This document shows positions 17,467 to 26,302 of a DNA stretch of 64,000 nt, piece by piece. Source of the stretch: Paenibacillus nasutitermitis (GTDB lineage: Bacteria > Bacillota > Bacilli > Paenibacillales > Paenibacillaceae); assembly GCF_014641075.1 (NCBI RefSeq), contig NZ_BMHP01000001.1, positions 930,001-994,000 of the forward strand. The letters are read 5' to 3'. The notes beneath the pieces were generated by a model, which saw only the letters and a list, made by a program, of their open reading frames with translations, searched no databases and was not told the DNA's origin. Numbering within the stretch: position 1 is the first letter of the stretch; each line of letters opens with the position of its first letter. The translations under genes were made by a program, and so were the position numbers.

Positions 17467-18888
17467 ATGAAAGAGCTTAAACGCAGAAACAATTTTGATG
17501 AACGTTATCAAAAGCTGCTGGCTGATTTGAAAACCCATTTGAATACGGGAGTGCTGCGGCCGGGAGATCCGCTTCAGCCGGAGAACTGGCTGGCGGAGCA
17601 TTATCAGATGAGCCGGACTTCCGTACGCAAGGCATTGGATTCGCTCGTTGAAGCGGATATCATTGTTAAGGTGCCGGGGAAAGGGAATTATATCAAACAA
17701 ATCCCTTCCGTTAGCCTGAGCAAGGAAACGTTAAACATTTGCCTATATAAGCCCTTCTATGACCAGGCTGCGGTGAAGGCGGTCTTCTCTTCTTTTGAAT
17801 CCGCCTACCAGAATGTCTCTATAGAGGTTACAGAAATATCCAGTCAGACGTACTTGCAGGATTTGGTTGCGATGCTCTCGTCGGATGAGGCGCCGGACTT
17901 GTTTCTATTGACGGATCTGCACTTATCCCTGCTCGATTTCAGCGAGTATTTATTTGATGTTACCGGATGCCTGCCATCTGGATTTGATCTGGAACGGGAC
18001 AGCTTTGCGCCGGTATGGCAGCCCTATCTGAAGGAAGGCCGGCTCTATGGCTTGCCGGTATCCTTCTCACCGGTGCTGCTCGCGTACAATAAGGATTTGC
18101 TGAGCAGATACGGAGTTTCTTATCCGGCAGCGCCGATGAACTGGGCCGAGCTAAAGCGATTGGCCCTGCAATTAACGAAGCAGGAGGACGAGCAAGCCGT
18201 TTACGGTTTCGGTCTAAGCACGACGATTAATCGATTCAGCAGCTTTCTCATGCAAAGCGGTTTCCATGTGAAGGCTGGTGAATCGATCGACTGGAACAGC
18301 GAGGAAGTCCGCAAAACCGTTACGTTCGTTTACGAGATGCTCTTCAAAGATCAAGTATCGCCGATTTATCCCGCTTCCGAAGGAAAGATGGTGGATGAAT
18401 TGTTCCATCTCGGCTATATGGGTATTGTTCAGACGACACTGATCACGATGAATAATCAGCGGAAGGATCATTTTAACTGGGATATTGCCCATCCTCCATA
18501 TGAAGATGTCAAGGCGACTCCGGTTCTTACCGCCGGGATAGGTTTGAATCGGCGCAGCAACAAAAAAGCGCTGTCCCATCTTCTGTTACAGCACTGGCTT
18601 AAAGAGGAGACGCAATTGGAGTGGAGCCGGCATACGTTAAGTCCGCCGCTGCTGCGCGCCGTTGCCAAGGAAGCGGCCGCGCTGCCGAATAAACCGGACA
18701 ACTGGAGACTATACGAGGACATTATGGCTTATGGGAAAGCGATTTCTGAAGTGGTCAATCCACATGATTTGCAATGGTTTGTCGACCAGCTATATCCATT
18801 ATGGGCGAATATCGAAAGTCCGAGAACAGCTTGCGAACGGATCCAAAAGGAATTTGTATTAAAACAAAAAGAAGTAGCGCAAACTTAA
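17467..18888 (+). CDS. GntR-type DNA-binding domain fused to an extracellular solute-binding-protein domain (cytoplasmic regulator)
   Basis: This 473-residue protein starts with a GntR winged helix (about 8-75: GDPLQPENWLAEHYQMSRTS, ALDSLVEADIIVKVPGKGNY). The rest (about 88-465) resembles sugar-binding lipoproteins of ABC importers (NICLYKPFYDQAAVKAVFSS, APDLFLLTDLHLSLLDF, GRLYGLPVSFSPVLLAYNKD). There is no signal peptide, so it should work in the cytoplasm and sense an imported sugar. The start at 17467 has GAGAGG upstream; a GTG at 17434 would add 11 residues. The likely DNA target is the ACATGTAT repeat found at three promoters here. Confidence 0.85.
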   Translation: MKELKRRNNFDERYQKLLADLKTHLNTGVLRPGDPLQPENWLAEHYQMSRTSVRKALDSLVEADIIVKVPGKGNYIKQIPSVSLSKETLNICLYKPFYDQAAVKAVFSSFESAYQNVSIEVTEISSQTYLQDLVAMLSSDEAPDLFLLTDLHLSLLDFSEYLFDVTGCLPSGFDLERDSFAPVWQPYLKEGRLYGLPVSFSPVLLAYNKDLLSRYGVSYPAAPMNWAELKRLALQLTKQEDEQAVYGFGLSTTINRFSSFLMQSGFHVKAGESIDWNSEEVRKTVTFVYEMLFKDQVSPIYPASEGKMVDELFHLGYMGIVQTTLITMNNQRKDHFNWDIAHPPYEDVKATPVLTAGIGLNRRSNKKALSHLLLQHWLKEETQLEWSRHTLSPPLLRAVAKEAAALPNKPDNWRLYEDIMAYGKAISEVVNPHDLQWFVDQLYPLWANIESPRTACERIQKEFVLKQKEVAQT

Positions 18889-18911
18889 GTGTGAGCAACG
18901 TGTAATAAATG

Positions 18912-18940
18912 TTGACGCATTCTCGCGAGTGTGTTAACTT
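18912..18940 (+). promoter_or_regulatory. Promoter of the hydrolase-transport operon
   Basis: TTGACG (18912-18917), a 17-base spacer and TAACTT (18935-18940). Operator site 3 follows. The -10 box is weak; the -35 box and spacing are good. Confidence 0.55.
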
Positions 18941-18946
18941 AAAATT

Positions 18947-18974
18947 ATGTATACATGTATACACATGTATACAT
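18947..18974 (+). promoter_or_regulatory. Operator site 3 of the glycan locus (extended)
   Basis: The core ACATGTATACACATGTAT (18953-18970) is a perfect match to site 1 apart from the two spacer bases. It is flanked by further ATGTAT/ATACAT half-sites, giving a longer array than at the other two promoters. It would block or modulate the 19058-25765 operon. Confidence 0.75.
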
Positions 18975-19057
18975 TGCAGGAATCAACAGGGAGGCGATGC
19001 TGTCAGACTATTTCCACGAGCAACAAGGGGCGAAACGAAACAGGAGGGGGCGCCAAC

Positions 19058-19900
19058 ATGAAACCATGGATTATTCCTACGCATTACTACCAGCAGTTTG
19101 ATGCTGATTATTCGCTGGAGCATCCGGCAGAAGGTTATGGAGGCTGGAAATGCGCCGACCTTCCGATTCAGCCGGACCGCACGGCAATCGTGATGATGCA
19201 TGTGTGCGACTGCGGTACGCGCGATGAATATCCAGGATGGTTCAACAGCGTGGAATATTTGGAGCGTTCCTACCGGATTGCCAAAGAGGTACTGAAGCCG
19301 CTTGTATCCGCAGCGCGTACATCCGGAGCGATTAAAGTGATACATGTTCCTTATGACAAGCGCTACGTAACCGGATTGCCGGGATATGAAAGGGTTTGCA
19401 GGATGAGTCCGGATACGCCGGATCGGCTGGAGAAAGCGGATGAGGATGAAGTGTTATTCCAGCTTCGCAGCTTTAGAAGCAATCAGGTATATCCGGGAGA
19501 ACGCAATCTCGAAGACGTGTTGCAAGGTGTAGAACGAATGAGTTTTGTCGATGGACTTGAACCGTTGAAGGACGAACTAATCACTGCCAGCAGCGAGCAA
19601 TTGTTCGCCATATGCAAGGCGCAAGGCATCAATCATTTGATTTATACCGGCTTCGCCATCAATATGTGTCTGCTGATGTCACCCGGGGGGATGCTGGATA
19701 TGTCGCGCAGAGGGATTCTTTGCTCGGCTGTCAGACAGGGGGTTACGGCAGTGGAAAACAGGGAGACGGCGGCAACGGAGATGGCCAAAGAGGTTGAATT
19801 GTGGCGTGTGGCATTATCGTTCGGATTCCTATACGATGCGGACGATCTGATCTCTTTATTGGCTTCAGATGGGCAAATGCAGCAATCAGGAGTTTCATAA
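19058..19900 (+). CDS. Isochorismatase-like cysteine hydrolase
   Basis: This 280-residue protein has the isochorismatase/cysteine hydrolase fold. The presumed nucleophile Cys lies in YTGFAINMCLLMSP and the Lys in VPYDKRYVTG. Where the family usually has Asp (ALLVIDMQ) this protein reads TAIVMMHVCDCG, with His48 at that place. Family members cleave amides or ethers (nicotinamide, carbamoyl sarcosine, isochorismate). The ATG at 19058 is preceded by AGGAGGGGG (19042-19050); an upstream in-frame ATG lies inside operator site 3 and is unlikely. It is the first gene of an operon with a sugar importer and deacetylases, so a role in trimming an amide-bearing sugar is inferred. Confidence 0.8.
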   Translation: MKPWIIPTHYYQQFDADYSLEHPAEGYGGWKCADLPIQPDRTAIVMMHVCDCGTRDEYPGWFNSVEYLERSYRIAKEVLKPLVSAARTSGAIKVIHVPYDKRYVTGLPGYERVCRMSPDTPDRLEKADEDEVLFQLRSFRSNQVYPGERNLEDVLQGVERMSFVDGLEPLKDELITASSEQLFAICKAQGINHLIYTGFAINMCLLMSPGGMLDMSRRGILCSAVRQGVTAVENRETAATEMAKEVELWRVALSFGFLYDADDLISLLASDGQMQQSGVS

Positions 19901-19919
19901 CCGGGAGGAGAACTTACTC

Positions 19920-21365
19920 ATGAATCGATGGACGAACAAGGCATTACTCGTGTTGGCAGCGATACTGCTCTTATTTAGCGCAGCCTGCGGCTCCGGCGGC
20001 AACAATAAACCGGCTGATACCGCATCCGATTCACCATCCGCACCGGCCAAAAGCCAAGCAACCACTTCGGCATCCAATGAGCCGCAAGAGAAAGTCACCT
20101 TGAGGCTGTATACGCTTGATGATACCGACAAAGAACTGGTTGATTCCACAATCGATGAGTGGCACAAGATCAACCCGAATGTGGATGTGGAGGTTGTTAT
20201 TCTCACAGGCGAAGACTCCATGGACAAGCTGAAAGTCATGCTGGCTGGAGGGGAGAAAATCGATATCGTGTACTATGATTTCTCGAACAGCTCCCGGGAT
20301 AAGGCGTCGAAAATATATTACAAGCTGAACGACTTGATGGCTGTGGACAATTTCGATTATTTGGGAACCTATGGCGAGTATGGCCGGGCGACCATGATCG
20401 GCGACGAAATCTATGGCTTCGCCAATTGGCTGTCCCCAAGCGCGATCTGGGTCAATACAAAAACGCTGGAGCAAAAAAATATTCCAATACCGGATGACAA
20501 CAACTGGACGTTCCAGGATTACTTCGATTTGATCGCGCAGCTTTCTTCGGACGAAGGGGGCAAACGCCAACATGGCGGCATGCACTTCCAACGGGGAATC
20601 TCCGGTATACTCGACGTGGCGGCTTACGGGGACTGGGAAGTCGTTAATGAAGACGGTACTCCCAATCTAGACAACCCGGTGCTGAAGCAGTCCGCGCAAT
20701 GGTTCTATGATGCGATGTTCACGAATAAGTCAATGCCTACTGAAGCGGACGTAGACGCAAACAAGCTAGTCGCGTTGTTTGATTATGCCAAAGGACAGCT
20801 GCCCACGATGTTGGGTGCTGCCAACAGCGCCTTGTTCTTCGACGTATGGAAGACAATGGGGTATTTGACCGAGGAAGTGGACGCCCAAAATCCGTTCAAG
20901 CTGCTCAAAATGCCGAAGTGGGACAGCGCTAGCCCTTCAAGTCGCCATACAGCAACCGTTATCTCCCATGCCGTTGCCAAAACATCTGGGCACCCGAAAG
21001 AAGCTTATGAATATTTGAAGTTCTTTACACAACAAGGGCTTGTCCTCTCCTCCAAAAGCGTGCACCGCATTCCGCTCTGGAAAGATGCAGACGTGAACAC
21101 GCTGATGAGCAACTGGAAATTTTACAAGGACAAAGACGGCAACTTGGTAGAAGGCAAGGATCGTACCGAGCTGTACAAGGCGGCATTGAATCGGGAACAA
21201 ACGCCAATTTTCCCGAAATACGCGAATAAGTACGCCTATTCGTCCTTAATGCTTCAGGAGCTGAAGAAGGAGCTGAGCCTTGTGCTCGCAAACGAGAAAT
21301 CGATTGATAAAGCCTTGGCCGACGCACAGAAAGCTTCCGAAGCTATCTACAAAAAGAACAGCTAA
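19920..21365 (+). CDS. Sugar ABC transporter substrate-binding lipoprotein
   Basis: This 481-residue protein has a lipoprotein signal (LLFSAAC-GSGG) and a Ser/Ala/Thr-rich linker followed by a family 1 solute-binding fold (KVTLRLYTLDDTDKELVDST, KLKVMLAGGEKIDIVYYDFS). It should capture the oligosaccharide released outside the cell for the two permeases that follow. The start has GGGAGGAG nine bases upstream. A GC-rich hairpin downstream may favour its expression over the permeases. Confidence 0.92.
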   Translation: MNRWTNKALLVLAAILLLFSAACGSGGNNKPADTASDSPSAPAKSQATTSASNEPQEKVTLRLYTLDDTDKELVDSTIDEWHKINPNVDVEVVILTGEDSMDKLKVMLAGGEKIDIVYYDFSNSSRDKASKIYYKLNDLMAVDNFDYLGTYGEYGRATMIGDEIYGFANWLSPSAIWVNTKTLEQKNIPIPDDNNWTFQDYFDLIAQLSSDEGGKRQHGGMHFQRGISGILDVAAYGDWEVVNEDGTPNLDNPVLKQSAQWFYDAMFTNKSMPTEADVDANKLVALFDYAKGQLPTMLGAANSALFFDVWKTMGYLTEEVDAQNPFKLLKMPKWDSASPSSRHTATVISHAVAKTSGHPKEAYEYLKFFTQQGLVLSSKSVHRIPLWKDADVNTLMSNWKFYKDKDGNLVEGKDRTELYKAALNREQTPIFPKYANKYAYSSLMLQELKKELSLVLANEKSIDKALADAQKASEAIYKKNS

Positions 21366-21390
21366 ACCCCTTTCCGCTATGATTAGCTTG

Positions 21391-21430
21391 TCGGAGCCCC
21401 GACTGGACTTAAGTTGCGGCGGGGCTTCGT
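21391..21430 (+). other. GC-rich stem-loop between lipoprotein and permease genes
   Basis: GAGCCCCG pairs with CGGGGCTT around an 18-base loop. No T run follows, so an RNA-stabilising hairpin protecting the lipoprotein message fits better than termination. Confidence 0.5.
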
Positions 21431-21455
21431 AACCTCTTGGTTTGGAGCGAGTGCG

Positions 21456-22346
21456 ATGCGTAATTTACGCCGAAAAACGAAGGAAAACATGATAGGGTAT
21501 TTGTTCATAATGCCCAATATTATCGGCTTTGTGCTGTTTACGGCGTTTCCCGTCCTATTTTCCATGGCAATGAGCCTGACGGACAGACAGATCTTCGATA
21601 CCTTTGCCGACAGCAACTTTATCGGCTTGGACAACTACAAAGCCATTTTCACAGATAGCTGGTTTCGTGCCGCCATTCTCAACAACTTTTATTTCTTGCT
21701 GTTTATTCCACTGCAAATGTTTCTGGCTCTCGTATGTGCGGTTATATTCAACGGAAAGTTTCTGGCCTCGGGCGCGGTTAGAATGACGATATATTTGCCC
21801 TATATTACAAGCTTCGTGGCGATCTCTCTTATATGGTTTCAATTGCTTCATCCTAGTCAGGGCATCGTTAACGAATTACTGCGGACGCTCGGAGTCTCGA
21901 ATCCGCCCGCGTGGCTGGGCAGCAGCACGTGGGTAAAACCGGCGATTCTGGTTATCCTCACTTGGCAAACACTAGGTTATAAAATGCTGCTGTATATGGC
22001 AGGCTTGCAGGGGGTCCCCGCTTACTTATACGAAGCGGCGGAGATCGACGGCGCCGGACGCGTCCGCAAGTTTTTCCATATTACCATACCGCTCATCTCT
22101 TCCGTCAGCTTCTTTATTCTCATCATGTCGATTATCGAATCGTTTATGGCGTGGTCGACGATTCAAATATTGACTGGCGGCGGTCCGGGTACCTCCAGTA
22201 CGGTAATCGGATACTATATTTATAATACGGCATTTGAGAACGATAATCTCGGGTATGCTTCCGCGGTGTCATGGGCGCTGTTCTTCATTGTTCTGGTTGT
22301 CACCATGCTGCAGTGGTGGGGGCAAAAAAAATGGGTCAACTATTGA
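21456..22346 (+). CDS. Sugar ABC transporter permease (MalF/LacF type)
   Basis: This 296-residue membrane protein has about six helices. The coupling loop reads YLYEAAEIDGAGRVRKFFHI and continues with TIPLISSVSFFIL. It should form the channel with the next gene product. The ATG at 21456 has a modest GGAG upstream; a TTG at 21414 in frame would add 14 residues and cannot be excluded. Confidence 0.92.
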   Translation: MRNLRRKTKENMIGYLFIMPNIIGFVLFTAFPVLFSMAMSLTDRQIFDTFADSNFIGLDNYKAIFTDSWFRAAILNNFYFLLFIPLQMFLALVCAVIFNGKFLASGAVRMTIYLPYITSFVAISLIWFQLLHPSQGIVNELLRTLGVSNPPAWLGSSTWVKPAILVILTWQTLGYKMLLYMAGLQGVPAYLYEAAEIDGAGRVRKFFHITIPLISSVSFFILIMSIIESFMAWSTIQILTGGGPGTSSTVIGYYIYNTAFENDNLGYASAVSWALFFIVLVVTMLQWWGQKKWVNY

Positions 22347-22362
22347 AAGGTCCGGTGATTCT

Positions 22363-23190
22363 ATGATCAAGCTGCTCCGTATCGTTATCGCTTACGCCAT
22401 CGCGGCCTGCATGTTGCTTCCCTTCCTGTGGATGGTGTCTACTTCGTTCAAAAATCCGGCGGACGTGTTCGAGTTTCCTATTAAATGGATACCGGATCCG
22501 ATTAATTTTGACGGCTACCGCTATGTGTGGCAGGCATCGGTAATCGGAGTGCCCTTCTACTTGTTCTACTGGAATTCGTTAAAGGTTGCATTCCTCGTGT
22601 TGGCCGGCACCTTTTTCAGCTGCACATTAGCTGCATATGCTTATGCCAGAATCGAGTTTGCCGGACGAGGCTTCATCTTCATGATTCTCATCGCTACCAT
22701 GATGATTCCCTTCCAGGTAACGATGATTCCGATCTTCATCATGTACAAGGAGCTCGGATTGTTAGATACACATGTGGCCTTATGGCTGCCTGCCTGCTTC
22801 GGCTCCATGTTCGGCGTATTCCTGCTTAGGCAGTTCATGAAGTCCATTCCAATGGAATTGTCGGAGGCAGCGGTCATCGACGGGGCCGGACATGCGCGTA
22901 TTTATTGGAGCATCGTGCTTCCGTTGATCAAACCGGCGGTTACCGCCTTGCTCGTGCTGACGCTTGTTTCCACCTGGAACAATTACGAAGCTCCGCTGCT
23001 GTTTCTCCGAAGCGCAGAGCTTTATACGATTCCGGTAGGGCTTAAAGCGATGGCGGATGATATTTACAACATCAATTATTCAGGCATTATGGCCGGTGTC
23101 GTCAGTTCGATTGTACCGATCCTGCTGCTGTTCGTGTTTGGCCAACGGTATTTTGTGCAAGGCATTACTTTCTCGGTAACAAAGGGCTGA
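22363..23190 (+). CDS. Sugar ABC transporter permease (MalG/LacG type)
   Basis: This 275-residue membrane protein is the second channel subunit. It begins IKLLRIVIAYAIAACMLLPF and has the MalG-like coupling loop ELSEAAVIDGAGHARIYWSI. The start 16 bases after the preceding stop fits an operon; an upstream in-frame start inside the previous gene is less likely. No ATPase gene is present in this operon. Confidence 0.92.
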   Translation: MIKLLRIVIAYAIAACMLLPFLWMVSTSFKNPADVFEFPIKWIPDPINFDGYRYVWQASVIGVPFYLFYWNSLKVAFLVLAGTFFSCTLAAYAYARIEFAGRGFIFMILIATMMIPFQVTMIPIFIMYKELGLLDTHVALWLPACFGSMFGVFLLRQFMKSIPMELSEAAVIDGAGHARIYWSIVLPLIKPAVTALLVLTLVSTWNNYEAPLLFLRSAELYTIPVGLKAMADDIYNINYSGIMAGVVSSIVPILLLFVFGQRYFVQGITFSVTKG

Positions 23191-23219
23191 TACACATTAT
23201 AGTAGTTGATAAAAGAGGG

Positions 23220-24983
23220 ATGATGATGAAAATCGCGCGTGTAGGCGTATTCGTGAACCGACGCGAGCTTGAAGACAGATGGAAAAGAAACGAAAATTTC
23301 TTTCCTTTGTATATAGAAGAAATATTCCGGCATGCCGGCATACCATTCGAATTTGTCAATGAACCGGTCGGCAAGGAAGCGCGTGAACGATGGGATGTTA
23401 TGATCGTGTTGGGGGATCTGTCACAAGGGGCCGAACTGGACGGAGTTCGGGAATATGTTAGGGCAGGCGGTCATTTGATCAGCTACGGCGGATTGACGGG
23501 GCTTGTGGACGAACTGGAAATGAATATCGTGCGGATGAAAGCCGGATATGCGGCATTGGAGCCGGAAGATCAGCCCTTACGGTTCGTACAGGCTGAGCTG
23601 TGGAAGCAGCGGGCGATAAGCGGTTGCAGGATTGAAGGATATGGAAATATCCGTGAGCAACCGAACGAGGATACTCTCGGCCCGGCGCTCGTATCGTTCG
23701 CGTATGGCAAAGGCCGAATTGATCGTTGGGCGGTGAACATTCCAACAACGGTCGTTGCGCTCCAGCAAGGACAGCACCCGGTTTATCAAGACGGCAAGCC
23801 GGCTCCGGACGGCACGGCAGCAATTGATGAGGGTATTTTAAAAGCGGATGACGGAATGGTATTGGATTGGCAATGGGATCGCATTGTCGACGGCAGAGGG
23901 ATGCCGTACTTTCCTTATCCTTTTGCCGACTGGTGGAGAGAGGCGCTTGTCCGCCATGTGTTGCAGTTGGTGACGGAGCATGGCAAGACACTGCCCTTTG
24001 TCGACTATTGGCCGGATGGCGTGGAAGCGATTGCAATGATCTCCCATGACAGCGATCTGAACAGGGAGGAGGACGCTGAGACCACCCTGGGAATGCTGGA
24101 CGAATTGCAGATCAAATCCACGTGGTGCATGCTGGAGCCGGGGTATTCGCAGGATATGATGAGCAAGATTCAGGCGAAGGAGCATGAACTCGCGTTGCAT
24201 TATAATGCGCTGGAGATGGAAGGGAAAACCTGGGACGCCGTGGATTTCGCCAGACAGGCCAGATGGCTGATGGGTGTGGGGGGCGTCTCCGAAATTGTGT
24301 CGAATAAAAACCATTATACGTGTTTCGAAGGCTGGGACGATTTGTTCATTTGGTGCGAGGATAACGATATTTTATCCGATCAGACAAGAGGCCCTAGCAA
24401 AATCGGAAATATTGGATTTTTATTCGGAACGAGCAGGCCTTATTTGCCTATTTCCTGGTTTCACCATCGCAACCGGCTGTTGAACGTGCTGGAAATCGGA
24501 TTTTTGACGCAGGATATCGGGCACCCGGACAGGGCGGATTTCAGCGTAATCGAGCCGTTGCTTAACCAAGTGAAACGAGTAAGGGGGGTAGCCCATTTCT
24601 TGTTTCATCAAGTGTGCCTGAACATGTACGAGGGAGTCCGGGAAGGGATGAGAAAACTGGTCCATGACGCCAGGTCAAGCGGTTTTGTCTTCTGGACAGG
24701 CAAGCAGATTAACGACTGGGAACGGGCGCGGCGCAGCGTAAAGCTGTCTATTCTCAATGGTGCAGGATGTTTAAGGCTCGAATCCGACAATCGGATCGAA
24801 TCGTTGGTGCTGTGGGTACCGCTGACGAAACAGGAGAAAGAGCAGGATTGTACTCGGATGGATTTGGACGAAGAGGTGCGGCTTGTAATGGGCGTAGCCT
24901 GCCGAAAAGTTGCCATAGGCGAATGGACGGGCGCAGTCGATGTGGATATAAGCGGACAAGAGGTGAACACTTCCCGACAATGA
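23220..24983 (+). CDS. Polysaccharide deacetylase (NodB-like) with an N-terminal amidotransferase-like domain
   Basis: The N-terminal part (about 1-230) resembles a class I glutamine-amidotransferase-like or trehalose-utilisation fold (DVMIVLGDLSQGAELDGVRE, GGHLISYGGLTGLVDELEMN). The C-terminal part (about 265-520) is a NodB-type deacetylase. Its metal site is suggested by SHDSDLNREEDAETTLGML and by HELALHY (the H-x-x-x-x-H element). There is no signal peptide, so it should act in the cytoplasm on imported, N- or O-acylated sugars. Three ATG codons stand in tandem at 23220, 23223 and 23226 behind AGAGGG; the exact one cannot be decided. Its stop overlaps the next start (ATGA). Confidence 0.78.
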   Translation: MMMKIARVGVFVNRRELEDRWKRNENFFPLYIEEIFRHAGIPFEFVNEPVGKEARERWDVMIVLGDLSQGAELDGVREYVRAGGHLISYGGLTGLVDELEMNIVRMKAGYAALEPEDQPLRFVQAELWKQRAISGCRIEGYGNIREQPNEDTLGPALVSFAYGKGRIDRWAVNIPTTVVALQQGQHPVYQDGKPAPDGTAAIDEGILKADDGMVLDWQWDRIVDGRGMPYFPYPFADWWREALVRHVLQLVTEHGKTLPFVDYWPDGVEAIAMISHDSDLNREEDAETTLGMLDELQIKSTWCMLEPGYSQDMMSKIQAKEHELALHYNALEMEGKTWDAVDFARQARWLMGVGGVSEIVSNKNHYTCFEGWDDLFIWCEDNDILSDQTRGPSKIGNIGFLFGTSRPYLPISWFHHRNRLLNVLEIGFLTQDIGHPDRADFSVIEPLLNQVKRVRGVAHFLFHQVCLNMYEGVREGMRKLVHDARSSGFVFWTGKQINDWERARRSVKLSILNGAGCLRLESDNRIESLVLWVPLTKQEKEQDCTRMDLDEEVRLVMGVACRKVAIGEWTGAVDVDISGQEVNTSRQ

Positions 24984-25765
24984 ACATTTATATAATGACT
25001 GATATGGAAGGGATAAGCTTGGTCTCCAAGTGGGATCAGGTGAAGCAAGGCCAGTCCTTCTACGAAAAGTACCGGACGATTCTGACGCAGGAAATTAATG
25101 CTGCGGTGGAAGGGGCAATTTCCGCAGGAGCGACCCGGATTGTTGTGAACGATGGGCATGGCAGTCAGGATTATAATGTGATGTGGGAACTGCTCCATCC
25201 GATTGTGGAGCTCGAACGGCCAGATTCGGCTGCCGATATATGTCCATCGCTCGATGAAAGCTTCCATGCTGTTCTGCACATCGGAGCTCATGCCAGAGAA
25301 GGAACCCCCAACGCCATTATGCCGCATACACAAAATCATGAAACATGGCTGACTTATGAAGTAAACGGGCAGGTATACGGGGAAATTGGGCAATTGGCGA
25401 TCGTTGCGGGTTATTCGGGAGTGCCTGTTGCCTATATTAGCGGCGACGCCGCTGCCGTTGCCGAAGCGAAGGAGTTGCTCGGCGACGCGCTTCCGGCTAC
25501 GATCGTCAAATGGGGACATGCCGCAGGGGCGGCGACGTGCTTGCATCCTGAGGAAAGCATGCGAAGAATTCGTGCGGACGTGGACAAGGCACTAAGGGAT
25601 ATTCTCACGAAGCCATACCGATTGGAAGGCAGGCTCGAAGTTAAGGTGACTTACAAGTCGACCAAGGATGCGATGAAGGCCGCCGAAAAGCCGGGAGCGG
25701 AGCTGCTTGATCCTTTCACGGTGCGCAGGATGGTTGACAACGCAAAACGGGCTGTCGATATATAG
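24980..25765 (+). CDS. M55-family D-aminopeptidase (DppA-like)
   Basis: This 261-residue protein matches DppA. The zinc ligands are visible as Asp8 and Glu10 (MTDMEGIS), His60 (VNDGHGS), His104 (LHIGAHAREGTP) and Glu135 (VYGEIGQLAIVAGY), with His116 in the active-site position. DppA removes N-terminal D-amino acids such as D-Ala from peptides. The start ATG overlaps the deacetylase stop (24980-24983), so the two are translationally coupled. Its pairing with a deacetylase and a sugar importer suggests a substrate carrying an amino acid or peptide, or a broader amidohydrolase role for this branch. Confidence 0.88.
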   Translation: MNIYIMTDMEGISLVSKWDQVKQGQSFYEKYRTILTQEINAAVEGAISAGATRIVVNDGHGSQDYNVMWELLHPIVELERPDSAADICPSLDESFHAVLHIGAHAREGTPNAIMPHTQNHETWLTYEVNGQVYGEIGQLAIVAGYSGVPVAYISGDAAAVAEAKELLGDALPATIVKWGHAAGAATCLHPEESMRRIRADVDKALRDILTKPYRLEGRLEVKVTYKSTKDAMKAAEKPGAELLDPFTVRRMVDNAKRAVDI

Positions 25766-25819
25766 AGCATCAGGCTGCGCTGCCAAATCCCCCGGCTGGG
25801 TAGTAAACTCGCCTCAACC

Positions 25820-25943
25820 GGGAGAGCGCATCGCTGGCAGCGATGAGGTCAGGGGTTCGCCCAATACGCTTCGTCAGCCTACAATCAAGATTCATACATC
25901 CCATGAACAGGGATGCCTTATAAAAGGCATCCTCCTAGGCCCC
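25820..25943 (+). repeat. Right-hand tRNA-Ala fragment plus copy of the 75-bp element
   Basis: 25820-25859 is identical over 40 bases to 10257-10296 inside tRNA-Ala (D-arm to T-loop). It is joined directly to 25869-25943, a near copy of 10494-10568. The tRNA acceptor ends are missing, so this is not a working tRNA. Together with the left scar it brackets about 15.6 kb. The rest of the 25766-26302 gap shows no gene that I can support. Confidence 0.85.
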
Positions 25944-26302
25944 ATGACTTCGCACATATCCGCTTTTGAAAAAAACAGTGCGACAGCCTGATGTTCAGAC
26001 TTCTGCACTGGTTATTAACGATCGTTCTCCGGTTCCCATTTGTTGCCCTATAGATCTGCGGTAGCAGTTGATAGCCTTCAGTCGTTCAGCTCATTCAAAG
26101 AAAAGGGTTAATATGGATGATAGCTCCTGTTGATCGGTCCAAAATCGATATCGTTGCGTGGTTATAAAGTTATAGACTAATTGTCGTGGTTTATCGCGGT
26201 TATTTATCCTGGATTTGAGATAAAAGAGTAACCGCGTCGAAACAGCCGCGGAAGCAACGTTCGGAAAATCCACGAGTAGAGTAAGCTCCGTTGTGAAGGC
26301 CA

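Noticed and set aside
18947..19057. Longer N-terminus for the isochorismatase-like protein
   Set aside because: The upstream ATG codons lie in the operator repeat and encode low-complexity MYTCIHMYT; the ATG at 19058 has a strong ribosome site.
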